Below, in pieces: positions 11,401-26,400 of a DNA stretch of 64,000 nucleotides. Both the position numbers and the translations under genes were made by a program. Within the stretch, counting starts at the first letter, position 1. Every line of letters starts with the position of its first letter. The stretch is from assembly GCA_000934455.1 (NCBI GenBank), contig KN886993.1, positions 37,487 through 101,486 on the forward strand. The letters run 5' to 3'. Source of the stretch: Apostichopus parvimensis. Lineage: Eukaryota > Echinodermata > Holothuroidea > Aspidochirotida > Stichopodidae. The notes under the pieces were generated by a model. That model made no database searches. It saw only the letters and a program-made list of their open reading frames with translations, and had not been told where the DNA came from.

Positions 11401-14400
11401 CCCTACCCCTTTACCCCTCCCAACCCTACACCTCACACGTTCTCCAACACCTCAACCATCTATCCTCTTAGTCAAGCAGCTACCTCCTCTCCACTTCGTA
11501 CCTGTGGGTTCCCATACGGTTCTATTCATCTGGTATCGTTTCCTTCTTCTCTACTATAGTCAGTATTGCTAATTTCGGAACACTGCCAATTTCGGACACC
11601 CCTAAGAAATGCACGATTTCACCATGACAACCTACAGGAAGAGCCAAATTTCACCAAAAAGTACGAAATGACCCGTGTGCAAGTAAATACTTACATATTT
11701 GTCAATAAAATGACGGAGATCTATGAAGTCTGTTATAATTACTGAAAGAGCAACTGCGCCACCAATTTTATCACCAGCGCCACACTGTGGGACTGTGTGT
11801 CCGAAAATTAGCAATACTCTAGCAAAGAAATACCAGTTCCACAATCACGAAGAATCTTCTTTTTTACAACGTGAAAACAGTTTGCAGGAAAGAAAGTTTG
11901 GCCGTGTATCTTAATATAACACACTTCTCCCACCATATCAAGTATATTTTCAGGTGATTTATAACAGAAGATATAGTTTTGGGGTGTTTTAAGGCTTAGG
12001 TGTCCGAAATTGTCAGTGTCCATGCTACCTTTGCATTTCTGGCCAATTCATCATGTATACTTATTTCAATCCTTATAGGCTAATTCCTCATTCTCACTCA
12101 CTATGATGCCGCTTACCTGAACGAATTTAACATCAGGAGCAAATCGTGGTGGAAGAAAAATGGAGAATCCAATTTAATCTACTGCCGAGTAGAAGAACGA
12201 CATCTGCCTGCAGTAGGGCTCTGCGGAATTAAAAGAAATACAAATACATATTTACGATTAATCTAATAATTAATAACCTCCTTTCCTGTCGCTGATATGC
12301 TGGAAATGATAAAAACCGAGATCAGTACTACCAGAATTTGGTAGTCTATAGTATAGACGTGAATTTTTTCAAAGTGAGTAGGAATTGTCTTTGATGTATA
12401 GGCTTACGAAAAACAACCCTGAAAATAACATCTTGCATTATGGTTTGCGAGCGACGGAGAATTTTTCTTGGGGGGGGGGGGGGGAGAGAAGAATTAAGGT
12501 GGACAGCTGTGGGGAAAGGCTTTGAACTCATATAACCTCAACTTTTCTTTGAATACATCGCTATACTTTTTGCGGTTTTAATCCAAACAGTTCACATGTA
12601 TCAAGGGCAAGCGATCCCCGGCAATACAGCAGGCGTGCGATCATAATCATTTTTTTTTTTCAATACTGATGTATTGCGTACGCGAGTAACCAAAAAAAGA
12701 GGCCGCCTAACGTGCGGTCATCCGAAAGGAGCCCTGAAATATACAGGTTTTGCACTCTAGAAATAACCCCAATGAATGCTTCAAAAGTATTTTCTAACTC
12801 GTCAGAAAGCATTCCGTATTTTGTGTAGTATAGATTCGTCGTTGTTTATCTCTTTAATTGTTGGTTGTGAACCGTTTATTTGCGGTTTTAGTCCCACCGC
12901 TCAAGGCGTGTTACTATTTTTAGATCCGCTATTATTATTATTATTACTCATTCAAGGGCTGTTACAAAGCATCATTAAAAAAATTCCGTCGGGGATTTAG
13001 ACGTTTGTTGGGTCACTGAAACTGTTCCTCTTCCTTAGTTAGACCGATGTTCTACGGGTTTGCATAGGTATGTTGCATACGTCCCTTTAAATGTGGGATT
13101 GTCCCAATTAATATGGATTGTCACGTTCTTGCACTGGTTTTGCAACACGCAAACTAAAATGTGTACAAGTTGTTCGCGTTATTATTTTACGACGGTGACC
13201 GTTCGGAAGCATGACGTAATCTTTCTCAACAAACAAGTATGATTGATGACTGCACACTAGCCCACAAACTTGGCGGGAAAAGTTATGTAGCCCTGTTTAA
13301 AATTTTCTTCAAAGGATAGGGTCGCAGCCTTGTCCCACTTTTGAACGAAAGAAATATGGTAGCCGTAGTTCAGTTGGACGGCAAGCAAGTAGCCTACCAG
13401 TTGAATATGCTACTTCTGTTGGTATCAAAATTTAATGTTATTCAATGAACAAAGAGCGTGAAAAGATTAACACACTGGCCAATCTACTTACTGACTTACA
13501 GTGCACCATTTTAGCCAGCTCGGCTACTATATACGCACGACCCTGGCTTGAGTCACTCTGCAAGACAGAACAGTGGGTTACACCAGCATATCACGCTGAG
13601 ATGCCGTTTGTGCTATTATTTATATATGTCTACACGTCGATAATTTTCTGGACAGTCCAACCAACCAATAACCGCCAATACTGTTACGAACCGCTTAAAA
13701 CGCACTATCATCTTTGACCCTATTTCCTTATGCATCACGCGACCACGTGAATCATTTACCCATGACAAAACCAACTCACTTCGCATACGTAATGATAAAA
13801 CGGCCATTTACACACAAACCGAATCATTTCCGCAACAGAGCTGACGATACACGCCGACCCGGTTCAGAATTCGTCTTCTTCTTAATTATCTTATACAGGC
13901 CGTCACAGTGGGTATGTTGCTTTGATTTCTTCACTTAAATTGTAACATTTATCTTTCGTAAGAACTAGGGTCTAAAAAAGCTCTCTCGTTTTCTGAAATT
14001 ACAGGCAGATTGTAACCACATTTTCTGACCCACAGTTGCAGGATTACCTACATAGAGTTTGCACGTATTTGTACCGTACCGTACCTACTAAGCTATCTGT
14101 CGTCGATACGCGCATACAACCAACCTGCATTACTAACCGCAGGTCAAACGTCCTCGGTGACGTCATCCACTGCAAACAGGATTTGCCTATTAATACTCTG
14201 GAACGATCGATTATTTAAAAGGGGTTGTTATTGTTTATTACAAAACGGAATGGAACTTTTGTGTGGTGTATATATACGAAGCTTTTACATTTGCAAATCT
14301 TCGAGTCTAAGATCAAGGATGAGTAAATAATCAAAGTGATATTTTTATATATGAAATATGACTGATAATATTAAGAAATAGATCATTACTTAGATAAAAT

Positions 14401-17400
14401 GTCATGAAATAGTTTAGAATTTGATTTGTTTCAAAAACGTATTTGGGATGTCATAAAAATTACAAATGGGAAATGTCAAAGCAACGTAAGTTCACCTACT
14501 CAAAGAAAAGGTAAAGAGAGTTGGAACAAAGCAGGAACCCCCCCCCCCCACCCCCTCAGCGAAAGAAAAGAATAAAATGTGTGGGATAGGGAAAGGAGGA
14601 GACATTTGCCATATTACACATTCCATGCTGTCTGTGGGGATCTTTCAAAGTGGGAGGGAACAAGGAACTGGTAAAACCAGTCTTCCAGCATCATTATACT
14701 GGGATATACCCTATCTTGACCCACTAATCTTCATCACACATCCATACTATATTACCATGGTGTGTGGGTAGGGAGTGTAGTGTGTGGGTAAGGAGTGAAG
14801 GGGTTAGGGGAGGTGGGGTAGAGTGGGACTACATACTTTTTCCTTCTTGATATCTGAAGCTATCATTTGCTTTCAATCTGTAGTCTCTTTCCAAGTTTAC
14901 TTCCTTGGGCCCTATTCCTGTAGGGGATTAAAGTGTCCGATTTTGCATTGCAATTATGAAACTGCAAATGATACTAAGGTTTGTGTATATGAAAACCTAT
15001 TTGCACATATTTTACATAGGTGCAGCAATTTGGCAATTTTATTTGCATTTGAGTTGGTATAATACATAAATTATTCCCTATTCTGAGTATATACCACTGT
15101 CAAGCATAAAACAGTAGCACCATAATACCATGCAGCAACTTAAAATTGTTCACAGTAATAGAAATATTGTTGTGACTTCCTCTAAAAAGAAAATACCATT
15201 TTGATTACTTTTTGATTTGCCAGAGAAGTATCTGACAACTGCTGAATATTGAACATGCCCAAGGCAGGCTATCACCCTGTTTGTGTCCTCTACCAGGGAA
15301 ACGATTCCCCCTACGATGGAACGTACCAACTCATCTGTCGCCATCAGATAAAAGATCAAGACTTTAAACCAGGCGATGTTGTGGAGGTAAAGTCTCATAG
15401 ATGGGATTCATGCATCAATCACCTCTCATGATTTACATATTAAGTCAAAGCCGATCTGTATTGCCACAAAAAAACTGCTAGATTATCAAATAATGGTCTC
15501 ACAGGTCAAGGGTGAGCTGGGATAGAAATTGCAACTGGCTCAGTGATACAAATGGCAGCACTGTGGCTTTGAAACAAGTGGCTCATTTGGCACCTCAAAT
15601 GAAATTAGCACCTATTGTGAGCAAGAAGAAATAGTACACCTGTTTGTAGCCTGGAAATGCCTTTGCTGCCTTGGATCCAGGGGCCCACCTTTCTAACCAG
15701 TAGGCTGGTAGGCCAATCCACCCTTGACAAAACTTCCCACAAGTTATGAAATTCAACAGGCATATTTATTTTCTCTTAATACAAGCTTTCCTAACTAATG
15801 AATATGAATGTTAATTTAAAACTCATCTATGTCTGGCAATAATTCCATGGGTCAGATCTAACAAGTTTTGAGAAAGTTTGATATTCCAGAATTTGAAGAT
15901 AATATTGATTTCCTTTAAGATTTTGTGGACTAACATCCCTTTCTGGAAGCTTTCATTTGCCGGCCTAGAAACCGAAGAGGGAATGACATATACTTTCTTA
16001 TAGATTTATATCTTTTTTTAGTTTTGAGAAAGTTTGGTCAAATGAAGGTGCTTGGATGGAGAATGGTGCTATATTTTGCAACTTTTGAAAAAAATGTTGG
16101 AAAATATTTGACTATTTAGGTTATACCTGCATATATGTGTAATATGTTATTTATGTACTGTACACTAGGATTTACTGTAAAATCTGCCACAGGGGGGGGG
16201 CTGATCTCATTCTGTGGGGCTGTAGCCCCCCACAGAAGTATACATAGTTACACCCCATGCTGAAGCCTCCTCCCTCCGACCCACAGAGGTATACATGGTT
16301 TCACCCCATGTTCTGTGTTGCCATATTGAACCAGAATGCTCCATAACAAGTACTTTGGAGAAATATAAAGCATCTCTCAATGTAAACATGAGTAAATGGA
16401 TGCACCGATAATAAACTCTTTGCATGTGTGTTAGAAAAATCTGTGTTTAAGTGATTATCAATTTCCGTATACACATAAAAACATCAGGCTCAATGACAAG
16501 GTTTAAAAATCAAGCCTGCAGATCTATGCATTAGTCAACTTTGGCATTAATCAAATAAATCTGAAAGAATGAAGACTTTAGACAGATTTTTTTTTCAAAA
16601 GATGAAAAGACTCGATCACGTTTCTTCTGCTTGCATCCTAAATCTGGTCTAGAACAGTAATCGTTTAGTTACAAATGTTGATGTTTGGTTACACCATTCT
16701 AACTTCTTTGATCACATTTTTCTCATAATGACATATATTTTCTCCTCCAGGTTCTTCCAGATCCCCTCCATACTGATGAATCGTCAGTTTCTAAAACACC
16801 AAGAGAGGCAATCGCTCTCGGAGATGAGATGATCGTCGGTCTCCTCGGCAACTTTTGTAGCTCATTTGCTAAACCAAAGAAGACCTTCACACAGGTGAGT
16901 TTATCAGGAAGAACTTACATTAAACAAACTGTGTTGTTTCATGCATAGAGGATGATACACAAGTTTTTCTAGGAGTTCCTGTAACCAGTGGCACATCCGG
17001 GTAGAAGACCTGATAGGCCCCTCTTCTGAAACCACACACAGATCCAATAATAAAATTCCAACATCTATTTTTTGAATATTTGGTCTGGAAATACTTCAAC
17101 CAATTGTTGGTTTTATGTGTTATATGGCTAAAGTTTCGTCCTACTGGTCATAATATTAACAACATATGCCTTTTAGTTAGCTATTCTGGAACAGAATTGT
17201 ATCATTTGGTTTGAGGTATTTTTCGGAGAGTATCTACTAAGTAAAATTGCAGTTCATGATAAAATTCAACACCAAATCCGCTAAAACGAAGGAATTTTCT
17301 TGTAAAGGTAGAGATATTGAAAACAATGTCCTTTAGAGGGAACGGAGGAAGCAACGCAGTTATATATAAAGAATGAACATATGTCTAGTGTCCCTACAAA

Positions 17401-20400
17401 GTTTATACATACAAAGAACTAATTTTCATTGTTTTATTGTGCACCTCAATTTGTAAGTCCATTGTCATGATTTTATCAAGAAACATTCAACATTTCACCC
17501 TATCCTCTTTTCCAACATGGTGAAAATTGCTCACTGTCTCGTTTTATATTTCTCACTTTAACTTGCAATATTTTGAGTAACAGATCTTCAGAATGTGACT
17601 TGAAAAGTACCTAAAAGTACCTAAAGTTCTTGGAAACAGTCACTTTCTGAGAAGCAAGCTGATATCTTAACAACAAATCACAATTACACTGATATTCATC
17701 TCTTTCTTTGTTGGAGACTGTTGATATTCTCATAATCAGCCAGAATATGCCACAAATGGTCATCAGCTGAAATCTATCTGATAACAACTTACTTTTACAC
17801 ATTCTCTTACACAGGCTCTCTAGTGGATAAGCAGTTTGCTAACAGTTTTATTTTATTTTGATAACAATGTTATGGGCAACTATGTATATTCAAATATGAT
17901 CATTTCTTGAGAGGCCACTGGAGAAGTGTGGACATCTGTGTGATGAGAGGGTCTCATAAATATAATCACTTTTCAAATTATGTCTTGAATATGAAAGTTT
18001 GTATTTTATCACATTTGCAGGGCAGCGGATGCTCATCATCCAACACAGAAGATGGTCCTCCGGCTAAAAAGGTTTGAAATCTTGCCATTTAATCAAATAT
18101 TCAGAAACATGATTATAAAACCTATTTCTTTGCTCTGTAGGTGTCTTAAGGGTTCTCTTGATAACTGTTGGATTGCCATTTTAATTTATAAACAGAATGG
18201 CTGCAGGTAGCAACCATGTAGCCGACTTGGATAGTTTTATTCTGTACGTTTCATAATTAGCAGATGTGAAACATGACAAAACGGGCAGGTGAACCAAATG
18301 CCCAGGGAGTCTCATTGTCAAGGTGACTATGTGAACATGTCCAGGCAAGACACAGCCACTTTGTATTTTTGGATTGTGCCTGCAAAATTTAACAAGGTTG
18401 GGGGAGGGAGGGGGTGGGGGGGATAATCATATTTGTACTACCAGCGGGTGCTAATCGGTCATTGGATAGAATCTTAATGATGATTTAAGGCAGAATGATT
18501 AAGGCAAAGTATTTTTGGATTGTGCCTGCAAATTTAAAAGATTGGTTGGGCTTAGGGAGAGGGTGGGGGTTATCATATATGCACTACCAGAGGGTGTTTA
18601 TCTGTCACTGGATATGATGTAAAGGATAATTTAAGGCATAAGTTTAGGTTTGAACTGGTAAAGCTCAAGAAAATTGAAAACAATTGACTTTTTTTGGCTA
18701 GCAATGTTTCTATAGCTATTGAGGTTTCCAAGATACTCATCTATAAAAAATGCTAAAACTCTGGAATGCTCCTTTAAGGCTTCAGAGATGATGCTGTAAT
18801 CAGCTCCTCACGGCGGTGCATAAGTATTAATGTTAATGCATTGTTTTATAAATTGTAATAACTCAACACAAATGAGTTCTGTTTACTTCATAAGATGGGC
18901 GGCCCCTTGATAAAATTCAACACTATTCATCCATGATAAAATTGTAGTGCATTATAAACATGTCATTGGAGGCCATAAAATTATATTTTTTACCCATTGA
19001 GATTTTTGTTCATCTGAGGAACTTGACCCAATGGTCTGTGTATTACATTAAGTAGTCCAGTCAGTTTCACTGATTCCCCTCACATGTTTGACAGGGTCAT
19101 TTATCAAAAACTGAAAAGGGTTTATAAAAAAATTAAACCTTTGACCATAGACAGTGTGTTTAATGGTCTACCACAAAACAAGTTATTTGAACTTAATGCC
19201 ATCCTTTAAGTCATCCTTTAACTCTCATAATTTATTCTTTATTATTCTATTATTTTTTGTTTCTGTTTCTGCAGGCACGATATAACTACTCCGAGGAAGC
19301 AGAGGTCAAAGCAGAGACGTCATCCAATCCTAGCCAGCCTAAGAAGGTAGAGAAGGAGACCAGCGCGATCAAGGATGTTACGGCTGTCATGAACTCTATC
19401 TGTTCACTAAACCATTCCATACTCAACGAAATACGGGTCATAAAACAGCAGCACGTATCATTCCAACAGGAACTCATCATCATCAAGGAAACTCTCAAAA
19501 ACATGGCAGCCGGAGACCGACTGCCGCCTCCTTCCGTGGATTACATCGAGATGGAGGACGTGCCCTCGCAGGTCGGACTGCGGCCGGCCGTGGTAGGCAG
19601 CCCCGCCAACTCTGTCGATGTATCGCAGACGTCGGGGATCGAAGACGGGATGGGCGACGAGAAAGACGAGTGCTCCCAGTACCCCACGTCGCCCATAACG
19701 ATGGACCCGCCTATGCCCGAATCCTTCCAGGAGGGTAAAGGGGAGGAGTTCCAGAGTACCCCGACCAGCACGGCCGTTTCCAGAGGGTTCCAATTCCACT
19801 CCTACCCTCATTACGCCAATCTCAACAAACACTACAATTATCACTTTGTCGACGACAATCAAACCTCGGTCTTGGTCGGCGGACCGGAGTTTGGAGTTCA
19901 GATTTCAAAACTCGAACTGGATCAAATGATCCTGAAGACGGCCACACCTACCAGTTTCTCGTACCGATTGGCCAGTAAGCTGTTCACGACGGAGGAGATG
20001 CTGAAGGGCAACACGAGCGGTATCGGTGTCGCTAAGACCGGAATCCATTTCCACAAACTCAACAATAACACTCTATCGTCCATCTTGGCCGAGGTGGAAA
20101 ACCGGTTCCCCGGTGCCCGCACGACTCACGAGGGCGACAGACGGTTACTCAGTTCCATAAACGACTGTTGCAGAAATCGTAGAAAGCGAACACTCTACAA
20201 TAAAATGAAGGTCGTTCCCGACTTGACTGGTCAGCCATCGGCCAGCATAAAACTCAATAAAGTGGAAAGTTTTCAGGAATGAGCCGGGCCTTTGTGTACC
20301 CTTTATGTGCGAAAAACTTATAGATGATTTGTTATACTGAGAGACCATGTACCCTGCAAAGCAATCCCTCTTCAGGTGGTTATATAAAGCAAACCAACAA

Positions 20401-23400
20401 TTTCCTTGTGTTAAAGTAAGTTGGCCTGACGTTTCCAACCTAACAGGATCTTCTTCAGAGGCTAAATGACAAGTAACAGTAACAGAAGGGACAAATACAT
20501 GCACAGAATACAGACAGGTTAATGAGAAGGACCTCCAAATATGCTAAAAAAGTCAAATAATGGTCACTCCAAATATTCTACTATTAATCTTTTTCAAAGT
20601 GTTTATCTATAATGAGTTATGCTATTGTTAACATTTAACACTCTTTAATGACTGATATTTTAGATGGTGAAACCTTCAAAAAAAAGGAGCTGTTTTAGCA
20701 ATTCTTTAAGTTGATAAAATTTGGAACAAAGACTCATGAACTGTAAACAACAATTAATCATATTGTTGTTAGGAACAAGAAGGTTCAGTAGTTAGAAGCT
20801 GGGGGGGGGGGGGACAGGAAGGGAAAAGATTCAAGGAACTGTAAAATACCTCAGGAAGTTTTATTTACAATTTCTTTTTACAGTACTGCACCACCCTTTT
20901 GTAACCATAGCAACTCATGAAGTGTTGAAATCAGAATTCATTGTAAAGTCAGAAATGCAATTATATATAATGTATTCTCTTTTTGCTTCATCTGTTATAA
21001 TGGGCATATCTTCTTGAGTTCCTATTGTCAACATAGCATTCCGTTTTGGCCAAGTTTCCAAGCGAAATAAATGTCTCATTCTTCACAAGCATTTTGTTCT
21101 CTTTTATGTTAAGTGGTGCAAGTCAGAAAATATTTTCCTTTTGCAGAAAAAGATATGTTTTGGATATTTACTGTGACTGCTATATTGGTTTGACTACATA
21201 CAGTTTTCCCTTTTTAAACACTTTTTGGCATGCTTAAATTTTGGAGAAAAATAGTACGACTGACTTAAAATAGATGCTGTGTCATGCTGCCAATGTAACC
21301 AAACGAGCTGTCTGATATTTATAACCTCTACAGTAAACATAATTATGAATGGAAGAACTTTATGGTCAGCAGAGTGTACTATAAATAGTAGCATTTGTTA
21401 TGGTTGTGTTGAAGCCCACGCCCTGGTTGTGAATGATAAAGATGATGACCAGAACAGTTTACAAGTGTCCTCAGGTGTTTACGCTCCACCGTAGACTAAG
21501 AGAATTTCATTTCGCTTGAATAGATTTATGAAATTTAATGCAAACGGACTTCTTGCACTACTGACTTAATGTTGTGAGAAACTCACAATATAAGTTGTGC
21601 TCCAATATTTGTGTGACCCTTGGGTTAATCACACATTCAAATTTCCATGGTCATGTCTCCCTTTATTAAACTTATTTCCGAGTGGATTTTTAAAAACTTA
21701 TTAAATATATCAGAAGTTTTAACAAATCAGTAATCATAAATATAATCGAAAACCTTTTCGCTACTGTAATTTACGATCTATCTTCTCATATCTGAGCACA
21801 AAGATTTGGAATTTAATTGTACCTAGAATCAGCTTTTTAACCTTCTTCATCTGGTACCATTTTCATGTACGGTAGAAACCATTCAAATCAATGTTTCCCA
21901 CAAAGGGAACCCCCCTCCCCCAACTTAAACCCCCACACCCAGGTCAAGTTAGCTCATCCTTTTTTCAGATAAGATAGGGTAACCCTAGATGGCATTCACA
22001 GGCAACAGGAAGCTTTAATGCAAAGTACGGGCAATACATAAAGATGAACCATACCTTGATCGAGCAGCGTTCACACAGTGAGGATCATCGTCGGGTACGA
22101 CACCCTTTCCCATCGGGCTTGGCAAGAAAGGCAGAGAGAATCGACTGATGAAATCCTTGATGCTATCTTCAGCATGGGCATATGCAGCTCCTGATGGATA
22201 GAGCGGTGAAATGGAGTCAGACATTGGGCAGCCTTCATTGTAATGTGACGATGGAACATTAGAGTAAATAAATAACATTGTCTCGGTGGGATAATGTTAA
22301 TAATATAATATAATAATATATAATAATTTCCTGTGCTTCCCCATTACCCAGTCTCTATCAAAACTGATTATTGATATTCAGCGTTTTTTTCATAGGTCAC
22401 TATTCCCCCACTATTTTCGTTTGTCTATTTGGCTTTTGTAGATTTTCAGAGGGCCTATACCTGGGTCGATCTGGTTCAGTGGTCAAAACGGGCCCTGGTC
22501 AGCAGTGAGCTGGCTGACGCGTGCATATTGTACCACTCTTTTTGCAACCTCAAAATCTGGCACTATCACATCCCGACAAAGTGACCATCTGTGCTCTAAG
22601 ATCAAAGAATTTTCTTGTTTCTGTTTATGTCATTTTTCCATGTCCACACATATGTAAGTCTACTGTTACCTTTGCCAATGATCACTAGTGGTCTTTGTGC
22701 TTTGATCAGGAGTTTTGCTGCATCAGATATTCTATTGGGGTCTGCGAGAACCTTTGGTGGAGCACAGACTTTTGGAAAGAACCTTGTCAATGATCAGATG
22801 AAAAAGAGATTTACTGTTATGCCATTTGTGAAAGAAATATTATCACTCTGAAACCTCATTTTTCTTTTAAATTTTACAAACTGGTTAACTCTAAATTATT
22901 ATTATTCACACTTTACTTGACAGTCAAGGGAGGGGGGTGAGGGGAAAGAAGGGGGATAGATGGAATATGGAGGCAAGAGGGGGGGAAGGGTGATGGAAGT
23001 AAGGTTGTCTTTGCACTTGCAGCAAATATCAAACAAGCCTTTCAACCTTTTAACTGCTAGAAGCCAACATCGATGCATTGATTATACTTCATTGGTTATA
23101 TGTTTACTTAACATATGAACCGTTAGAACAGTTTGAAGACATGGGGTGCTGTAACTTCAGCGTCGTTTGCAACTTTAAAACCAAATTGGAAGAGAGGGGT
23201 GGTGTATTGTGATGTAAATTCCTTTAATACTGAATTGAGAAAAATAAAATATATAAATATTTGAGGCCTCTTTCTTCCTGTAGGTTACTCGATTAAAATA
23301 ATAATAATAATTCTTCCCAATAAAAATCAAATAATTATTGACGATCTGAAGTATCTACCTGACGTCGTTGGTTGATACGGAACCATTGATCATGTCGCCG

Positions 23401-26400
23401 GGGAAGTCAAGATAACAGGCACCTGGTCTTCCATACATACTAACTCTGAAAGCCTGGTGAAAAGATGAACAAAATCTTGTAAACTTGACACATTTTCATA
23501 TTCGGATTAGACGACAAAAGATCTCTGATCTTTATAAAGTCTCAACATGAAGTACAGTAATGCAGAACCAACAGACAACTGCTGAAACGTCCATCAATGT
23601 TTACTCTAACATATATATACATCAAAAGTTCAACAAAGTCTATTTTATTTTATTCACATTTTGTGTTGTACTAAGAAGTTTGATGACATTGCTTAAGGCC
23701 GAACACTTCCTTAATACCAACAGTTATTGCTGAAATGCCTTTGAAGTTTGCTGCCATATCCTTCCCTTCATGACTCTTCCCCCACCCCCTCCCCCTACCC
23801 TCCTGTGTCTGACGCTAGTTTTAATATGTCTATTATTTGTTTTTGCTTCCAGGCTGGAAAAGTATTTACTTGTTTTCTTTACTTTTACTCTATTGTAGTT
23901 CATCGACTAGTCTGCAATATTTTGCTTGTCTGCTAACCGGCAGGAGCTGTCAGGCTTGCCCCCCCTTGGCCCCCCCTCTCCAACTCCCCACTGTCATTGA
24001 TAAATATGTTGTTCATAAAATAGAACAGATTTCGAAAATCAGTCAACTAAGAACTAAGATTTCATAAATGTTTTACCTTTTCAATGTAGAATGGAATCTG
24101 CCCAATACTGCTAGGTCTGGCGGTAAATTTTGTGCACAAACGTGCGCTTTCGACTTGCGGGAATTCTTGGAAGGCACCCATTCCCTCTTGATCGGAGTCG
24201 CTGGAACCGCCAATCACTAGACAAGGCCTGAAGAAAATATCATATTTGTTAAAATTTTGATTGAGTTAGGAAAACTGCACAGTACTGCACAGTGTTGTAC
24301 AAAATGATGTAATGTTGCCCTCAATTATGCTAGATCATCAAATAAGGGTCAGTTGCCTTAGTGCTCAAACATATGCAACTGTTTGCTGCAACCATCCAAG
24401 CACTTTCCCTCACTGAAGTATTTCAAGGTCTACTGACACCTAGGACTAACATTGTCCTAAGCACTCTAATAGGCACTAGAAATCATGAAAATAGCTGCAA
24501 CTTCCATCAAAATCCATCAAAGATTGACCATTTTACAAGTGTTACCTTAATTCTAGTTTCATTTATGAATAAACATTACTAGCTAATTAATGCACATTGA
24601 TGATGTAAAGGGAGTGACTACCTAATTTTCTGTTATGTTATTCCTTTGTTCTTACAACCTTCGTTTCAAGGACACTGAATAGAGGTTTGTGGCCTAAGGC
24701 AATTTTTTTGAAATATTTTATTGTCTTCTTTGAAACGAGGAACATCACATTATTCAAATGATATACGTGGGTTTGTAATTAAGGGTTAACTTATTCAGGG
24801 CTAAAATAAGAAATTTGGATAAGCCCAACATTCCAAGTCATAGTTTACACATATTTAATGAGTTTCCCCACATTTATCAAAACTTCCAAATGTGTATATC
24901 TTCGAAACATAAGTAGCTTTTTGGAAAAACTTCAACAGATTTTGAATGAGATCATCACACTCAACAAATGCACTGAAAAATGCACTTGTAGATCTTTAAC
25001 GCTTGGCATCCAAAATGAGAATATATTGGCGACAGAAAGTTGATGTGAAAACGACTTTCCAGTACTCATGCCCTTGTAGAATTAATTAGTGACATGATTG
25101 AACTGGAACAATCCTGTCTATTGCCCTACTGAATATTCATAGATATGACTCAAGGCGCTTCATCAAACATGAATTATTACTATTACCAGTCATTAAAAAT
25201 TTGTGCATGAAAAATGGATACTTTGTTGTTTATCATTCAACTTGTTCTTTTCCTTCTAAAGTCCACCATTAAAAAGTATCCTCCTACCCCCCCCACCCCC
25301 CTCTTGGATCCTTCTCCCTCTTAAATAACAATGGAAAATAATTACCAAGCATTGAGGTTTGCATTTGCCAGTCCTCCTATGGTGTGCAACATTCCAGGAC
25401 CAGAAACCACCAAACAGACTCCAGGTCTTAGGAAAAATTGAAAAGTGAAATTAACAAGTTTTTGTATATAAAATCCTACAGCTAGTTCACAGAGCAGAGT
25501 GAAAATATAGAATGTTTTCTAATGAAATAGTTTATTATTATTACTATATGAAAGACTTAAAAGTGTTTCAAAAAGGGATTTCTATCATTCTTGTAAAATT
25601 GTTGTAATTCTTGTAAAACTCTTGTAAAACTATTTCTTTCTTAAAAAAGTAATTGAAAAACTAAATTCTTGTAAAACTAAATAAACTAATATCCCCCCCC
25701 CCCTATTTGATTACTACTGTCAGCAGTAAATATTTCAATCAAGGTTTTACATCTTTAGCTGCCTTTAGCAGTGGGGTGGGATGGCCAGGAGCAGGAGTTG
25801 AATCTGTTATACAAATACATAACTCGGTGAATGCTCTATTAACGACAATACCTTGCAATTTTCACATTATTTTCTTTTCAAAACACAAAAACAAAGTTCC
25901 AGCAACCTCTTAAAATTGGAGGAACCTCCAGGCTTAATAACTAATCAATGCGAGACTACATAACAAACCAACATGGATAACCTAGTAGCTAAAGGAAAAT
26001 TAATAAATTCCCACAACATGCAGCAAATATTATCTTGGGTTGCTATGTAATCTGTCTTCATCTCATGTCTTTGTGCTAATTTTTTATGGACAAGTCAGGC
26101 ATCTAACTAGGCCAAAAGGGAAAACAAATCTGCTTAACCACCACCCTCAACTTGTGCCATGTATTAATTACTACAAAACTGTTATTTTCTGTGCTGGAGG
26201 GGGGGGGGGGTTTGTTGAGGTTGGAAGATTGGGTATTGCAATGGCAGAAAACATAGGAGGGCTATATAAGTAACTTTGCAGCTACAAATATCGCCGTTCA
26301 CTAAAGTATGTGTGGGACTGTGATCGTATTGAATTTAGTATTTAAAACCTGAATGTGAAAAGGAGGAAATGGAGATATTAACACACCTGCCAGTAAGGTA

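Larger units (their letters stand above)
12221..22054 (-). other. HACL1 intron 8, host of the nested BEN-domain gene
   Basis: The largest HACL1 intron (9.8 kb), between exons ending ..AARSR and starting ALLQADVV. On the opposite strand it contains all four coding exons of the BEN-domain gene. The part from 12600 to 14220 is visibly richer in CG than its surroundings and may hold that gene's promoter. The rest is repeats and unremarkable AT-rich sequence. Confidence 0.75.

Noticed and set aside
13340-13400. tRNA-like GTAGTTCAGTTGGACGG
   Set aside because: Resembles an A box but no B box or acceptor arm follows at the right distance.
19458-19862. 134-codon frame antisense to the BEN gene's last exon
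   Set aside because: Shadow frame in a GC-rich exon; no domain.
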